This document shows positions 1 to 8,090 of a stretch of DNA of 38,986 bases, piece by piece. How positions within the stretch are numbered: the stretch's first letter is position 1; each line of letters begins with the position of its first letter. Source of the stretch: Clostridiales bacterium (lineage in GTDB: Bacteria > Bacillota > Clostridia > Lachnospirales > Lachnospiraceae); the NCBI GenBank assembly GCA_014799595.1, contig JAAVHR010000058.1, positions 1 to 38,986 of the forward strand, in the 5' to 3' direction. The notes beneath the pieces are model-generated. The model was not told where the DNA came from and made no database searches. It was given only the letters and a program-made list of their open reading frames with translations. Both the position numbers and the translations under genes were made by a program.

Positions 1-46
1 CCCCTCATGAATGAGGGGCTAGGGGAGTTGATGTGGGCTTGCCCAC
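1..46. repeat. Two adjacent short perfect hairpins at the window edge
   Basis: An 8-bp arm CCCCTCAT is followed after two bases by ATGAGGGG, and 14 bases later GTGGGC-TT-GCCCAC forms a second hairpin. They lie just upstream of the PAP2 gene. They may be the end of an intergenic hairpin element cut by the window, or a terminator of an upstream gene; no T-tract follows, so I cannot decide. Confidence 0.4.
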
Positions 47-84
47 TTTGTTCTAATACTAAGTATTTGAAAGGAAATAGATTC

Positions 85-621
85 ATGGAATTAGATTTTT
101 TGCATTTATTACAAAATATACATAATGAGGTTCTAGATCATGCTATGATGTTTATAACTTCTCTTGGAAATGGTGGATTATTATGGATTTTTATTAGTAT
201 AATGTTAATAAGTATTCCAACAATAAAAAGAGAAACTATGGAGGAAAAAAGGAAAAGAAAAATTTGTGGGATAATGGTTCTTGTATCATTAGCAGTTACT
301 GCAATTTTAGGAAATCTTATTATAAAAAATATAATTCAGCGGCCAAGACCTTTTCAAGTGGATACAAGTGTGATACCATTGATTTATCCCAGGGAGTATT
401 CTTTCCCGTCTGGACATACAAGCTCTTCTTTTGCAGCAGCGACAACTTTATTTTTTTATAGTCCTAAAAGAGGGAGCTTTGCATTTTTTATTGCAGGACT
501 TATTGCTTTTTCTAGGATGTATTTCTTTGTACATTTCCCCACAGACATTGTAGGTGGAATGGTACTTGGCATTTTTTGTGCAGTTCTTGTATATTATGGA
601 CAGAAAAGATATTTTGGGTAA
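85..621 (+). CDS. PAP2-family membrane phosphatase
   Basis: This is a type 2 phosphatidic acid phosphatase-like enzyme of about 178 residues. Members remove phosphate from lipid phosphates such as undecaprenyl pyrophosphate or phosphatidic acid at the outer face of the membrane. The three family motifs are visible: KNIIQRPRPF (C1), FPSGHTSS (C2, catalytic His) and SRMYFFVHFPTDIVGG (C3, second catalytic His). Several hydrophobic helices flank them. I chose ATG 85 (MELDFLH) because AAGGA lies about 10 bases before it; the longer ORF from base 7 would add a Cys-containing stretch without a ribosome site. The stop codon TAA lies inside a GTAACAG sequence that resembles the end of the intergenic repeats. 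The exact lipid substrate cannot be told from sequence. Confidence 0.88.
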   Translation: MELDFLHLLQNIHNEVLDHAMMFITSLGNGGLLWIFISIMLISIPTIKRETMEEKRKRKICGIMVLVSLAVTAILGNLIIKNIIQRPRPFQVDTSVIPLIYPREYSFPSGHTSSSFAAATTLFFYSPKRGSFAFFIAGLIAFSRMYFFVHFPTDIVGGMVLGIFCAVLVYYGQKRYFG

Positions 622-700
622 CAGTTAACGGTTCTACGATAAACATTATACTTGGATTTATAATCTGGCAAAATATGAATGACATGGCTGAACTGTTATA
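618..700. repeat. Degenerate intergenic element with short terminal inverted repeats
   Basis: The segment starts with GTAACAGTT and ends with AACTGTTAT, which are inverted repeats of each other and match the ends of the better preserved elements in this window. The interior has no strong hairpin that I can see, so this looks like a decayed or deleted copy. It overlaps the stop codon of the PAP2 gene. Confidence 0.4.
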
Positions 701-723
701 GTATATGTTTATTGATAACACTT

Positions 724-857
724 GTAACAGTTCAGGTAGGTCTGCACACTCCGCTGTGCAGACCGTATAAAAGAATAAAACAGAAAGGGGAATGGGGCAA
801 TTTACATGTGAAGCTTGCCCCATTCCGTAACAGGTCAGCCCCCGGCTGAACAGTTAC
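724..857 (+). repeat. Type I modular hairpin element
   Basis: The order is GTAACAGTTCAGGTAG, hairpin 1 (GTCTGCACA/TGTGCAGAC), CGTA, a short A-rich spacer, hairpin 2 (GGAATGGGGCAA/TTGCCCCATTCC), and a terminal imperfect palindrome GTAACAGGTCAGCC/GGCTGAACAGTTAC. The plan is the same as the elements at 13198, 17286, 19690, 23324 and 28552, but the stems differ in sequence on both arms. It fills most of the gap between the PAP2 and exonuclease genes. Confidence 0.85.
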
Positions 858-886
858 TAACACTTTCATAGTAAGCAGGTGAAAGA

Positions 887-1834
887 TTGAATTATATAGT
901 GATGGATTTAGAATGGAATCAATGTCCAGAGGGCAAACGAAAAGAAGTAGAAGAGATTCCGTTTGAGATAATAGAAATTGGAGCAGTAAAACTAAATGAA
1001 AGATTTGAAATTTTGGAGGAATTTGGTGAAAAAATTAAGCCACAAGTATATAAGAAAATGGATCAACATGTAGGCGAAATTATTCAGATTACAATGGAAG
1101 ACTTACAGAATTGCAGAAAATTTCCGCAAGTGGCTGAAGATTTTCTCCAGTGGTGTGGAGAGGAACCAGTATTTTGCACATGGGGAACCTTAGATTTAAC
1201 AGAATTGCAGAGAAATATGGAATATTATAATATGATGGCACTTTCTGAAAAACCATTTTTTTACTATAATGTACAAAAACTTTTTGAGGTTTTTTTTGAT
1301 GAACAGAAGTCAACCAGAAATTTGGCATTTGCAGTGAATTATTTTCATTTGGAACAAAAACAAGAATTTCATACAGCAATTAATGATGCCAGATATACTG
1401 CTTTTATTATGCAAAAGTTTGATATAAAGAAAATAAAGAAATATAAGGAGATAGATTATTTTCATTATCCTCAAAAACTAGAGGATGAAATTGACATTTC
1501 CTTTGCCAGTTATTCTAAATTTATTTCTATGGGATATCTGGGAAAAGAAGCATTAATGAATGCCAAAACAGTAAAAGAGGTAAAGTGTTGTGTTTGTGAA
1601 AAAAAGGTGGAAAAAAAAATAGACTGGTTTACCAATAACTCTAAAAACTATTATGGATTGTTTTTGTGTACAGAACATGGATATCTTAAAGGAAAAGTAA
1701 GGGTGAAGCGAGGACATGGAGAGGAGTATTTTGCAGTAAAAACTGTTAAGATAATTTCCAAAGATGAGGCAAACCGATTGAGTAAGCAGAGGGCAGATAT
1801 TATTGCAAAACGTGCACAGAAAAAAAGAAGATAG
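887..1834 (+). CDS. DEDDh 3'-5' exonuclease domain protein with C-terminal Cys/His segment
   Basis: The N-terminal ~190 residues form an RNase T/DnaQ-like exonuclease fold. The metal-binding residues are seen as D7 and E9 in IVMDLEWNQ, an Asp in WGTLDLTEL, and H162/D167 in HTAINDARYTA, which makes it the DEDDh subtype. The family removes nucleotides from 3' ends of RNA or DNA; related stand-alone proteins include KapD and Eri-1-like exonucleases. After the nuclease domain there is KCCVCEKK and, later, FLCTEHGY, a possible zinc-binding Cys-x2-Cys/Cys-x2-His pair, then a basic tail rich in Lys and Arg that could bind nucleic acid. I chose the TTG start at 887 because AGGTG sits five bases upstream; ATG 902 would be too far from it and would remove part of the first strand. 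Confidence 0.85.
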   Translation: MNYIVMDLEWNQCPEGKRKEVEEIPFEIIEIGAVKLNERFEILEEFGEKIKPQVYKKMDQHVGEIIQITMEDLQNCRKFPQVAEDFLQWCGEEPVFCTWGTLDLTELQRNMEYYNMMALSEKPFFYYNVQKLFEVFFDEQKSTRNLAFAVNYFHLEQKQEFHTAINDARYTAFIMQKFDIKKIKKYKEIDYFHYPQKLEDEIDISFASYSKFISMGYLGKEALMNAKTVKEVKCCVCEKKVEKKIDWFTNNSKNYYGLFLCTEHGYLKGKVRVKRGHGEEYFAVKTVKIISKDEANRLSKQRADIIAKRAQKKRR

Positions 1835-1851
1835 AAAGGTAACAAAAAAGT

Positions 1852-1988
1852 GTAACAGTTCAGCCAGGAGGCTGTCCTGTTATGGCTCGCAGCAAGCTAA
1901 CGCATGCAAATTGCTGTGAGCCACACTTAATTTACACTTTCATACGTCCCTGCACAGCAAAGTGTGCAGGGACTACCTGAACTGTTAC
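1852..1988 (-). repeat. Type I modular hairpin element (reverse orientation)
   Basis: Read on the minus strand: GTAACAGTTCAGGTAG, hairpin 1 (TCCCTGCACA/TGTGCAGGGA), CGTA, spacer, hairpin 2 (GGCTCACAGCAA/TTGCTGCGAGCC, one mismatch), and a terminal palindrome ending GGCTGAACTGTTAC. Hairpin 1 keeps the ten paired positions but with bases different from the copy at 724. Its first 16 bases also serve as the end of the type II element that follows at 1973. Confidence 0.85.
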
Positions 1989-2147
1989 AAAACTCCCATG
2001 CCTCACACAATTAGGCATCACCATAAATATATTCGCATGGGAGTTTCGTAAACGATGATGCACACAAGTGCAAAAGCAGCACTTGGCACTTGTACGAACC
2101 TTGCAGCAGAGTGCAAGGTTCTACCTGAAGATAGTGAATATATAGAA
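1973..2147 (-). repeat. Type II modular hairpin element, fused to a type I copy
   Basis: Read on the minus strand: TTCAGGTAG, hairpin 1 (AACCTTGCA/TGCAAGGTT), CGTA, a spacer containing GTGCAAAAGCAGCAC-like short inverted repeats, hairpin 2 (AAACTCCCATGC/GCATGGGAGTTT), then GTAACAGTTCAGGTAG shared with the neighbouring type I copy. There is no separate terminal palindrome because the shared module replaces it. Near-identical copies occur at 7141 and 13305. Confidence 0.85.
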
Positions 2148-2183
2148 AAAAGTATCTGTTTAAGTTCTGAACAGATACTTTTT
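2147..2183. terminator. Bidirectional Rho-independent terminator
   Basis: AAAAAGTATCTGTT and GAACAGATACTTTTT form a long stem around an 8-base loop with A/T runs on both sides. It sits between two convergent genes, so it can end transcription of the exonuclease gene (plus) and of the carboxypeptidase gene (minus). Confidence 0.85.
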
Positions 2184-2206
2184 GTTGTTACTGCATGTAA
2201 AGGATA

Positions 2207-3664
2207 TTAAAAATGAATATCTTTATTTCTTGGCTTTCCTATATATTGGTTTTTCCGGTTGGAAAGCATTCGTCTTCTTCTAAGTAAACGGAAGTAGAAG
2301 AACAAGAACAGGCATACAATTATAATGCATACCATTATAACAATCGTTTTAATAATAACAGAAGTATATTTAAAGGAACCAGAAATTTTTGTACTGTTGG
2401 TAAATTCTATATCATCTATACTTGCTAAATGTTCTATATCATTATTAGGAGTAAAATAAATATCTGTATGACCTACTAGTTGCTTTCCGTAAGTATAAGT
2501 TACAGAACCAATTACATTTTTACCATTTTCTTCTTTTATGGTATCATAAAGCTCTACTTGATGTACAGCACTGGAAACGTCAACTCCATTTGGTAAAATA
2601 ATTTGACCATTATTGCTGGTTTGGAGTGGTGCAGTGTCCTTATCAAAAAAAGAAGTAAAGCGGGTAAACAATGGAGAATCTACAGAGTTGGTATCTTCTA
2701 TAGTGGATGTCAAATCATGTATTTGATAATTCTCAAAAGCAAAATCCAATAAGGAAGTGGTGTCTGTGTAAATGTTAGCAGTCAGGCTTTGTTTTGGAGC
2801 CTGTCCCTTCATTACCACACAGATTAAACGCATACCATCCCGTTCTGCAAATGTTACTAATGTACTTTGTGCCATAGATGTATATCCGGTTTTACCACCA
2901 GTACAGCTATCATAAATATATTGGTTATAAGTATATGCGTTTAACATATTATGGTGGTTGGCTATTGGAGGACGGGCATCATGTTTATTGGTTTTTGGAA
3001 TATAAGCTACTTTCGTACCTGCCACTTTTCGGAATGTGCTATTTTTTAGTGCTTCTTTGCTAATCATAGCCATGTCATAAGCAGTTGTATAATGATCGTC
3101 ACTGTGCAATCCATTTGGATTGGAAAAATGGGTATTTTTACAGCCAACTTCTTTTGCACGTTTATTCATAAGATCTGCAAAACTTGCAATATCACCAGAA
3201 ATATAATCTGCAACACCAAGACAGACTTCATTGGCAGATGCAAGCATAATCGCATACAAACATTGTTCAATTGTCAAAGTTTCACCGACTTTGGTATCAA
3301 TATTGCTGGCACCAGATTCCAGATTTAAAACTTCGCTTTCTTTAAATGTAACAGTCTCATTCATTGCACAGTTTTCTATACAAAGGAGAGTGGTCATAAT
3401 TTTTGTAATACTGGCAGGGTAGTGTTTTACATTACTTTTTTTATCGTATAAAATAAGCCCGGTATCTGCATCCATTACAATGGCAGAAGCAGCGGTAATG
3501 GATTTCGCTTTTGGACCTTTTGGAAAAGATACATTTTCATCAGGAGGTGCAACATCCGTTGCTGTTAAAGAAATAGGGCAAATACTTTCTGTTTGTATAC
3601 TCTTAGTTAAAAAAGAAGAAAGTAAAAGTACAATAGCAAATGATTTTATTAAAAATTTTTTCAT
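2207..3664 (-). CDS. Serine-type D-alanyl-D-alanine carboxypeptidase (PBP5/DacA-like)
   Basis: This low-molecular-weight penicillin-binding protein trims the terminal D-Ala from peptidoglycan stem peptides outside the membrane. The active-site triad is clear: S85-I-T-K88 in YPASITKIM, S143-A-N145, and K258-T-G260 in GGKTGYTS. A signal peptide (MKKFLIKSFAIVLLLSS) opens the protein. A C-terminal hydrophobic helix followed by RLLRRRR gives it a bitopic anchor, instead of the amphipathic C-terminal helix of classical PBP5. I chose ATG 3664 rather than 3676 because GGAGGA lies just upstream of it. The gene has its own promoter and a terminator shared with the convergent exonuclease gene. Several dac paralogues usually exist in clostridia, so I give no symbol. 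Confidence 0.92.
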   Translation of the reverse strand: MKKFLIKSFAIVLLLSSFLTKSIQTESICPISLTATDVAPPDENVSFPKGPKAKSITAASAIVMDADTGLILYDKKSNVKHYPASITKIMTTLLCIENCAMNETVTFKESEVLNLESGASNIDTKVGETLTIEQCLYAIMLASANEVCLGVADYISGDIASFADLMNKRAKEVGCKNTHFSNPNGLHSDDHYTTAYDMAMISKEALKNSTFRKVAGTKVAYIPKTNKHDARPPIANHHNMLNAYTYNQYIYDSCTGGKTGYTSMAQSTLVTFAERDGMRLICVVMKGQAPKQSLTANIYTDTTSLLDFAFENYQIHDLTSTIEDTNSVDSPLFTRFTSFFDKDTAPLQTSNNGQIILPNGVDVSSAVHQVELYDTIKEENGKNVIGSVTYTYGKQLVGHTDIYFTPNNDIEHLASIDDIEFTNSTKISGSFKYTSVIIKTIVIMVCIIIVCLFLFFYFRLLRRRRMLSNRKNQYIGKPRNKDIHF

Positions 3665-3706
3665 ATTATCCTCCATATAATCATATAATAAGTTAGTCTA
3701 CTTTTA

Positions 3707-3735
3707 ATTATAAACAGTTTGTGGAAGAGTGGCAA
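3707..3735 (-). promoter_or_regulatory. Sigma-A type promoter for the carboxypeptidase gene
   Basis: On the minus strand TTGCCA is followed by exactly 17 bases and TATAAT, about 45 bases upstream of the start codon at 3664. Both boxes match the housekeeping consensus well. Confidence 0.7.
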
Positions 3736-3765
3736 GAAGAGAATCAAATATAAATAAAAAAAATG

Positions 3766-3951
3766 GTAACTGTCCATGGTTCTGAACAGTTACAAAACAC
3801 CTATGCCTTGTGGATTGCGGCATCACCATAAATATATTCGCATGAATGTTTCATAAACGAGGATGCACACAAGTGCAAAAGCAGCACTTGGTGCTTTACG
3901 AACCTTGCAGCAGAGTGCAAGGTTCTACCTAAAAGAGTGAATATATAGAAA
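3766..3951 (-). repeat. Type II modular hairpin element (divergent subfamily)
   Basis: This copy starts with the GTAACTGTCCA/TGAACAGTTAC palindrome and ends CTACCTAAAAGAGTGAATATATAG. Hairpin 1 (AACCTTGCA/TGCAAGGTT) is intact, whereas the hairpin 2 arms have about two mismatches. It shares the spacer variant GGTGCTTTAC with the copy at 26171. The ORF predicted across it (3801-3989) is a by-product of the repeat. Confidence 0.82.
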
Positions 3952-3982
3952 AAGTGAATGAAAGAATGATGAATGAAAGTGA

Positions 3983-4011
3983 TTGACATAATGTATACCG
4001 ATTGGTATACT
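3983..4011 (+). promoter_or_regulatory. Promoter with embedded TetR-type operator
   Basis: TTGACA, 17 bases, TATACT forms a near-consensus promoter 60 bases upstream of the tetR start. Between and over the boxes lies a perfect inverted repeat GTATACC-GATT-GGTATAC (3993-4010) whose right arm covers the -10 box. A TetR-family dimer bound there would block RNA polymerase, so the tetR-glgB unit is very likely autoregulated. Confidence 0.85.
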
Positions 4012-4073
4012 GTTTATATTAGAATAGTACGGAATCAGGGGTTTGCTTGTGTAAAGGGTAAAGGGGGCATCTG

Positions 4074-4661
4074 ATGCGTGACGGGAACAAACAAGACAAT
4101 ACAAACAAGGACAAGATATTATCTTGTGCACAACGATTGTTTTATGAAAAGGGATATGACTGTGTTGGTGTACAAGAAATCGTGGATGCTGCCGGAATTA
4201 CGAAACCAACCATGTACTATTATTTTAAGAGTAAGCATGGATTATTAGAGTGTCTTTTAGAGCGGGGAGCCAATCAGTTGGTGGACGGTTTAAAACAGAC
4301 GATGCGTGGGTCAGGGGGATATCAGGAGATTCTTTATAAGGCGGTGGTAACTTATATTGAACTTGCTGTGGAGAACAAAGAAATTTATCTTCTTATTATT
4401 AGTTTATTTTCATCAGCAAGGGATAATGAGGCTTATATAGCAGCAAAACCATATTTATCAAAGTTGCTACATGTAGTTCGTTCTTTCTTTATGCAGTATG
4501 CCAATGAACAGGAGCATTTAAAAGGAAGAGAGGATTTTTTGGCAATTAGCTTCACTGGTGTAATTAATTATTATTTGTTGGTTTATTTTGAACGTGGAGC
4601 ATCTAAGGAAGTACTATTGGATGAAGAGATGATTCAGAATATTGTGAAACAATTTCTATAG
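4074..4661 (+). CDS. TetR/AcrR-family transcriptional regulator
   Basis: This 195-residue protein has a TetR_N helix-turn-helix at roughly residues 13-58, with the family pattern ILSCAQRLFYEKGYDCVGV followed by IVDAAGITKPTMYYYFKSK. The C-terminal two thirds is the usual all-helical ligand and dimer domain and has no recognisable ligand signature. An AAAGGGGG ribosome site precedes ATG 4074. It stands 12 bases before glgB and shares its promoter, so it probably controls glgB together with itself through the perfect inverted repeat at 3993-4010. The inducing ligand is unknown; a sugar phosphate or a stress signal would both fit. Linking glgB to a TetR regulator outside a glg operon is unusual. 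Confidence 0.9.
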   Translation: MRDGNKQDNTNKDKILSCAQRLFYEKGYDCVGVQEIVDAAGITKPTMYYYFKSKHGLLECLLERGANQLVDGLKQTMRGSGGYQEILYKAVVTYIELAVENKEIYLLIISLFSSARDNEAYIAAKPYLSKLLHVVRSFFMQYANEQEHLKGREDFLAISFTGVINYYLLVYFERGASKEVLLDEEMIQNIVKQFL

Positions 4662-4673
4662 GAGGTTTTAGGT

Positions 4674-6929
4674 ATGAATGATATGTTGCAAAATTGGATT
4701 AATTGGATTCAGTATGATGAATTGATGAATTGCACAAATAATGCACCACATTTTTTGTTGGGTGCCCATGATTGTGGAGAGGGACAAGTAATCACTGCTT
4801 ACAGGCCAGATGCATATCGGATCGAATTGGTTAGCAAGAATGGAAAATATCAAGAGGATATGGAAGGAATTGGAGATAGAGGCTTCTTTGGTATTTATTT
4901 CCCTAAGAAAAAATATACAAAATACAAATTAAAAGTGTATTATGGAGATGGCACAATTATTGAAACTGAAGATCCATATAGTTTCCCTTCACAGATTTCT
5001 TCTATGGATTGTCATTTGTTTGCAGAAGGAAAACATTATGAGATTTATGAAAAATTAGGTGCACATCCAATGACAATTGATGGCGTGGAAGGTGTACACT
5101 TTGCGGTTTGGGCACCTCATGCAAGACGTGTCAGTGTGGTAGGGGACTTTAACTTGTGGGATGCAAGAATGCATCAAATGAATATTTTGGGAAGTTCTGG
5201 TATCTATGAGATTTTTATTCCTGGTGTACAAGTTGGAGCGATATATAAGTTCCAGATTTTGACTAGAAATGGTGAGATTTTGCATAAGGCGGATCCATAC
5301 GCAACTTCTACACAGATGCGTCCAGAGAATGCTTCTATGGTTGCAGACATCCGTGATTTCAAATGGTCAGATAGTGCATGGATTAAGAAACGTCAGGGAA
5401 AAGACCGTCTGGCATGCAGAAAAGATCCGATTTCCATATATGAAGTTCATTTGGGTTCTTGGAAAAAAAGAGATGATGATGTTAATGAAGGATTCTATAA
5501 TTATAGAGAAATTGCACCAGAACTTGCAGAATATGTGTTAGATATGGGTTATACTCATATTGAATTGATGGGAATTGCAGAACATCCATTTGATGGTTCG
5601 TGGGGATATCAGGTAACTGGATATTATGCACCAACAAAACGTTATGGTAATCCAGATGATTTTATGTATTTTATAGATTATATGCATAGTAAAGGTATTG
5701 CAGTTATACTTGACTGGGTACCAGCACATTTCCCAAGAGATGCCCATGGTCTGGCAAAATTTGATGGACTTCCATTATATGAGCATCCAGATACCCGCCG
5801 TGGGGAACATCCACATTGGGGAACTTTAATTTTTAATTATGAGATGAATGAAGTAGCCAACTTCCTTGTAGCAAATGCACTTTATTGGATTGAAAAATTC
5901 CATGTGGATGGGTTGCGTGTAGATGCAGTGGCTTCTATGTTATATCTCGATTATGGTAAAGATGATGGAAACTGGCTTCCAAATAAGAATGGTGGAAGAG
6001 AGAATACAGACGTGATTGCACTTTTCCAACATTTAAATACCATTTTAGAAGAGAGAGATCCTGGAGCACTTATGATTGCCGAAGAATCCACAGCATGGGC
6101 AGGAGTAACGGCACCAGCTTCTATGCAGGGATTAGGATTTTTATTCAAATGGGATATGGGTTGGATGAATGACTTTTTACAGTATATGAAATGTCCACCG
6201 GAATCCAGACACTATGATCATTATAAATTAACATTTAGTATGATGTATGCTTATACAGAGAACTTTATTCAGGCATTGTCACATGATGAGGTTGTGCATG
6301 GAAAAGCAACCTTGTTAAATAAGATGCCAGGAAATAGAGAGGAACAATTTGCAAATTTACGTGTAGCTTATGGATTTATGTATGGACATCCTGGTAAGAA
6401 GTTATTATTTATGGGACAGGAATTTGCCCAGGATCATGAATGGAATGAAGATGTATCCATTAGCTGGAGTGATTTGGAACATGAGGAACATCGTGGAATC
6501 CAAAGATATGTAAAGGCATTGAATAAGCTTTATAAAGATTATCCATCTATGTATGTACATGATGGTAACAACATGGGATTTGAATGGATGAGCTGTGATG
6601 ATCGTATGAGTAGTGTTGTTTCCTTTGTCCGTCGTGGAGAAACCACCAGAAAACAGTTATTATTTATTTGCAACTTCCATAGTAAAGAATATCGTGATTT
6701 CCGTGTTGGTGTGCCTTGTGCAGGATTCTACCAGGAAGTGCTTAACTCTGACGCAGAAGAATTTGGTGGAATGAACAGAGTAAATAACTTCAAACCAATT
6801 AAGGCAGAAGCCATTCCTTGTGATGGAAAGGATTATTCTATTGGATTTGCTCTTCCACCACTTACTACAGTAGTATTTGCCTATGATTTTAAACAGGAAA
6901 AGAAAATCGTAGTGAAGAAGAAATATTAG
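4674..6929 (+). CDS. glgB: 1,4-alpha-glucan (glycogen) branching enzyme
   Basis: GlgB cuts alpha-1,4 linkages in glycogen and re-attaches the chain by an alpha-1,6 bond. At 751 residues it has the expected layout: N-terminal carbohydrate-binding segments (including HFAVWAPHARRVSVVGDFN, the CBM48 signature), a GH13 catalytic barrel and a C-terminal beta domain. Catalytic motifs are present: VILDWVPAHF (region I), VDGLRVDAVASMLYLDY with nucleophile D417, MIAEESTAWAG with acid/base E470, and ALSHDEVVHGK with D538. The ribosome site GGAGG lies inside the 12-base gap after tetR, so the two genes form one transcript. No other glycogen gene (glgA, glgC, glgP) is nearby. Confidence 0.96.
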   Translation: MNDMLQNWINWIQYDELMNCTNNAPHFLLGAHDCGEGQVITAYRPDAYRIELVSKNGKYQEDMEGIGDRGFFGIYFPKKKYTKYKLKVYYGDGTIIETEDPYSFPSQISSMDCHLFAEGKHYEIYEKLGAHPMTIDGVEGVHFAVWAPHARRVSVVGDFNLWDARMHQMNILGSSGIYEIFIPGVQVGAIYKFQILTRNGEILHKADPYATSTQMRPENASMVADIRDFKWSDSAWIKKRQGKDRLACRKDPISIYEVHLGSWKKRDDDVNEGFYNYREIAPELAEYVLDMGYTHIELMGIAEHPFDGSWGYQVTGYYAPTKRYGNPDDFMYFIDYMHSKGIAVILDWVPAHFPRDAHGLAKFDGLPLYEHPDTRRGEHPHWGTLIFNYEMNEVANFLVANALYWIEKFHVDGLRVDAVASMLYLDYGKDDGNWLPNKNGGRENTDVIALFQHLNTILEERDPGALMIAEESTAWAGVTAPASMQGLGFLFKWDMGWMNDFLQYMKCPPESRHYDHYKLTFSMMYAYTENFIQALSHDEVVHGKATLLNKMPGNREEQFANLRVAYGFMYGHPGKKLLFMGQEFAQDHEWNEDVSISWSDLEHEEHRGIQRYVKALNKLYKDYPSMYVHDGNNMGFEWMSCDDRMSSVVSFVRRGETTRKQLLFICNFHSKEYRDFRVGVPCAGFYQEVLNSDAEEFGGMNRVNNFKPIKAEAIPCDGKDYSIGFALPPLTTVVFAYDFKQEKKIVVKKKY

Positions 6930-6959
6930 TTAAGAGATATTTATAAATAATAAACCGAG

Positions 6960-7126
6960 ATTATTCACGGCCTTAAGCATGAACTAAGTCTTATGTAAGC
7001 TGAAGGCTTACAAATAATGACTTAGTCATGCTTAATAGGTCAATTGACGATGATTGCAGACAGGTGATGCTGTTAAGCAGCTCCTAGCTGCGATAGCAGC
7101 GGTCTGCAATATAGGACGTGAATAAT
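6960..7126. repeat. Branched hairpin element, third family (full-length copy)
   Basis: A perfect 10-bp closing stem ATTATTCACG/CGTGAATAAT encloses two long internal hairpins. The first uses TAAGCATGA-ACTAAGTC with GACTTAG-TCATGCTTA and has an inner GTAAGC-GCTTAC-type hairpin. The second uses ATTGCAGAC/GTCTGCAAT around a GCTGC-rich inner stem. The layout resembles a multi-branched RNA or a MITE with terminal inverted repeats. A shorter copy is at 24430 and a relic near 37990. No coding potential is visible. Confidence 0.8.
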
Positions 7127-7140
7127 TCCCCATAAATAAA

Positions 7141-7330
7141 GTAACTGTTCATGGTTCTGAACAGTTACTAAACTCCCATGCCTCGTACAATTAGGCATCA
7201 CCATAAATATATTCCGCATGGGAGTTTCGTAAACGATGATGCACACAAGTGCAAAAGCAGCACTTGGCACTTATACAAACCTTGCAGCAGAGTGCAAGGT
7301 TCTACCTGAAGATAGTGAATATATAGAAAA
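7141..7330 (-). repeat. Type II modular hairpin element (complete)
   Basis: This copy has the full plan: terminal palindrome (arms GTAACTGTTCA and TGAACAGTTAC), hairpin 2 (AAACTCCCATGC/GCATGGGAGTTT, 12 bp perfect), spacer, hairpin 1 (AACCTTGCA/TGCAAGGTT) and CTACCTGAAGATAGTGAATA. It directly follows the branched element at 6960, so the glgB-trmB gap is almost wholly repeat. Confidence 0.88.
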
Positions 7331-7338
7331 TAAAAATG

Positions 7339-7376
7339 TAAACGATCTATTGCTCTTTTGAGAGATAGGTCGTTTA
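7339..7376 (+). terminator. Hairpin terminator between glgB and trmB
   Basis: TAAACGATCTAT pairs with ATAGGTCGTTTA (one G-U pair), with an inner CTCT/AGAG extension after a two-base bulge, followed by ATATTTGG. It probably stops transcripts from upstream before trmB. The T-tract is weak, so a role in the trmB leader is also possible. Confidence 0.55.
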
Positions 7377-7427
7377 TATTTGGTTACAGTTCATGATTAT
7401 GAACATTATAAGTAAAAGGAGAAAACT

Positions 7428-8084
7428 ATGCGTTTAAGAAATGTAAAAGGTTCTAGGGAAACTATTGCAGCAAATGACTATGTCATGCATTTACCTGAAG
7501 AATATGAAAGTTATAAGGGGCGTTGGAAAGAATTTTTTGGGAATGAAAACCCTATACATATAGAAATTGGAATGGGAAAAGGACAGTTCATTATGGAACT
7601 TGCAAAGACGAATCCAGATATTAATTACATTGGAATAGAAAAATATTCCAGTGTATTGGTTCGTGCTTTGGAAAAAAGACCAGAGTTAGAAACTAAGAAT
7701 CTGATATTTATCCGTATGGATGCAGAGGATATTGTAAAGGTATTTGATAAGGATGAAATTGATCGGATTTATTTGAATTTTTCTGATCCTTGGCCAAAGG
7801 ACAGACATGCGAAGAGAAGATTGACATCTACTCAATTTTTAAGTAAGTATAATCAATTTCTCCGACCAGATGGTAAAGTAATCTTTAAAACAGATAACCG
7901 TCCGCTTTTTGATTTTTCTTTGGAGCAGGTAGAAGAAGCCGGTTGGACTTTGGAGAATCATACTTTTGATTTGCATAATAGTGAGTTTGTAGAAGGGAAT
8001 GTAATGACCGAATATGAAACAAAATTTGTGGCAGAGGGAAAGCCAATTTGCCGGATGGTGATTTCTAGAAAAAGGAAATTATGA
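7428..8084 (+). CDS. trmB: tRNA (guanine-N7-)-methyltransferase
   Basis: TrmB uses S-adenosylmethionine to make m7G46 in the variable loop of tRNA. The 218-residue length is normal for the family. The SAM-binding motif IEIGMGKGQFIMELA is near residue 45, and the TrmB signature LNFSDPWPKDRHAKRRL is at about 120-136. The C-terminal YETKFV segment (in TEYETKFVAEGKPI) is typical of bacterial TrmB. AAAAGGAG precedes ATG 7428. It appears to be a single-gene unit. Confidence 0.95.
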   Translation: MRLRNVKGSRETIAANDYVMHLPEEYESYKGRWKEFFGNENPIHIEIGMGKGQFIMELAKTNPDINYIGIEKYSSVLVRALEKRPELETKNLIFIRMDAEDIVKVFDKDEIDRIYLNFSDPWPKDRHAKRRLTSTQFLSKYNQFLRPDGKVIFKTDNRPLFDFSLEQVEEAGWTLENHTFDLHNSEFVEGNVMTEYETKFVAEGKPICRMVISRKRKL

Positions 8085-8090
8085 TGTGAG

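Noticed and set aside
512-823. Minus-strand ORF over the end of the PAP2 gene and the first repeat
   Set aside because: It is antisense to a supported gene and to a hairpin element, without start signals.
3801-3989. ORF 62 aa on the minus strand
   Set aside because: It lies across a type II element, and the copy at 26171 gives an almost identical translation (ORF 26187-26381). The similarity comes from the repeat, not from a protein; no ribosome site.
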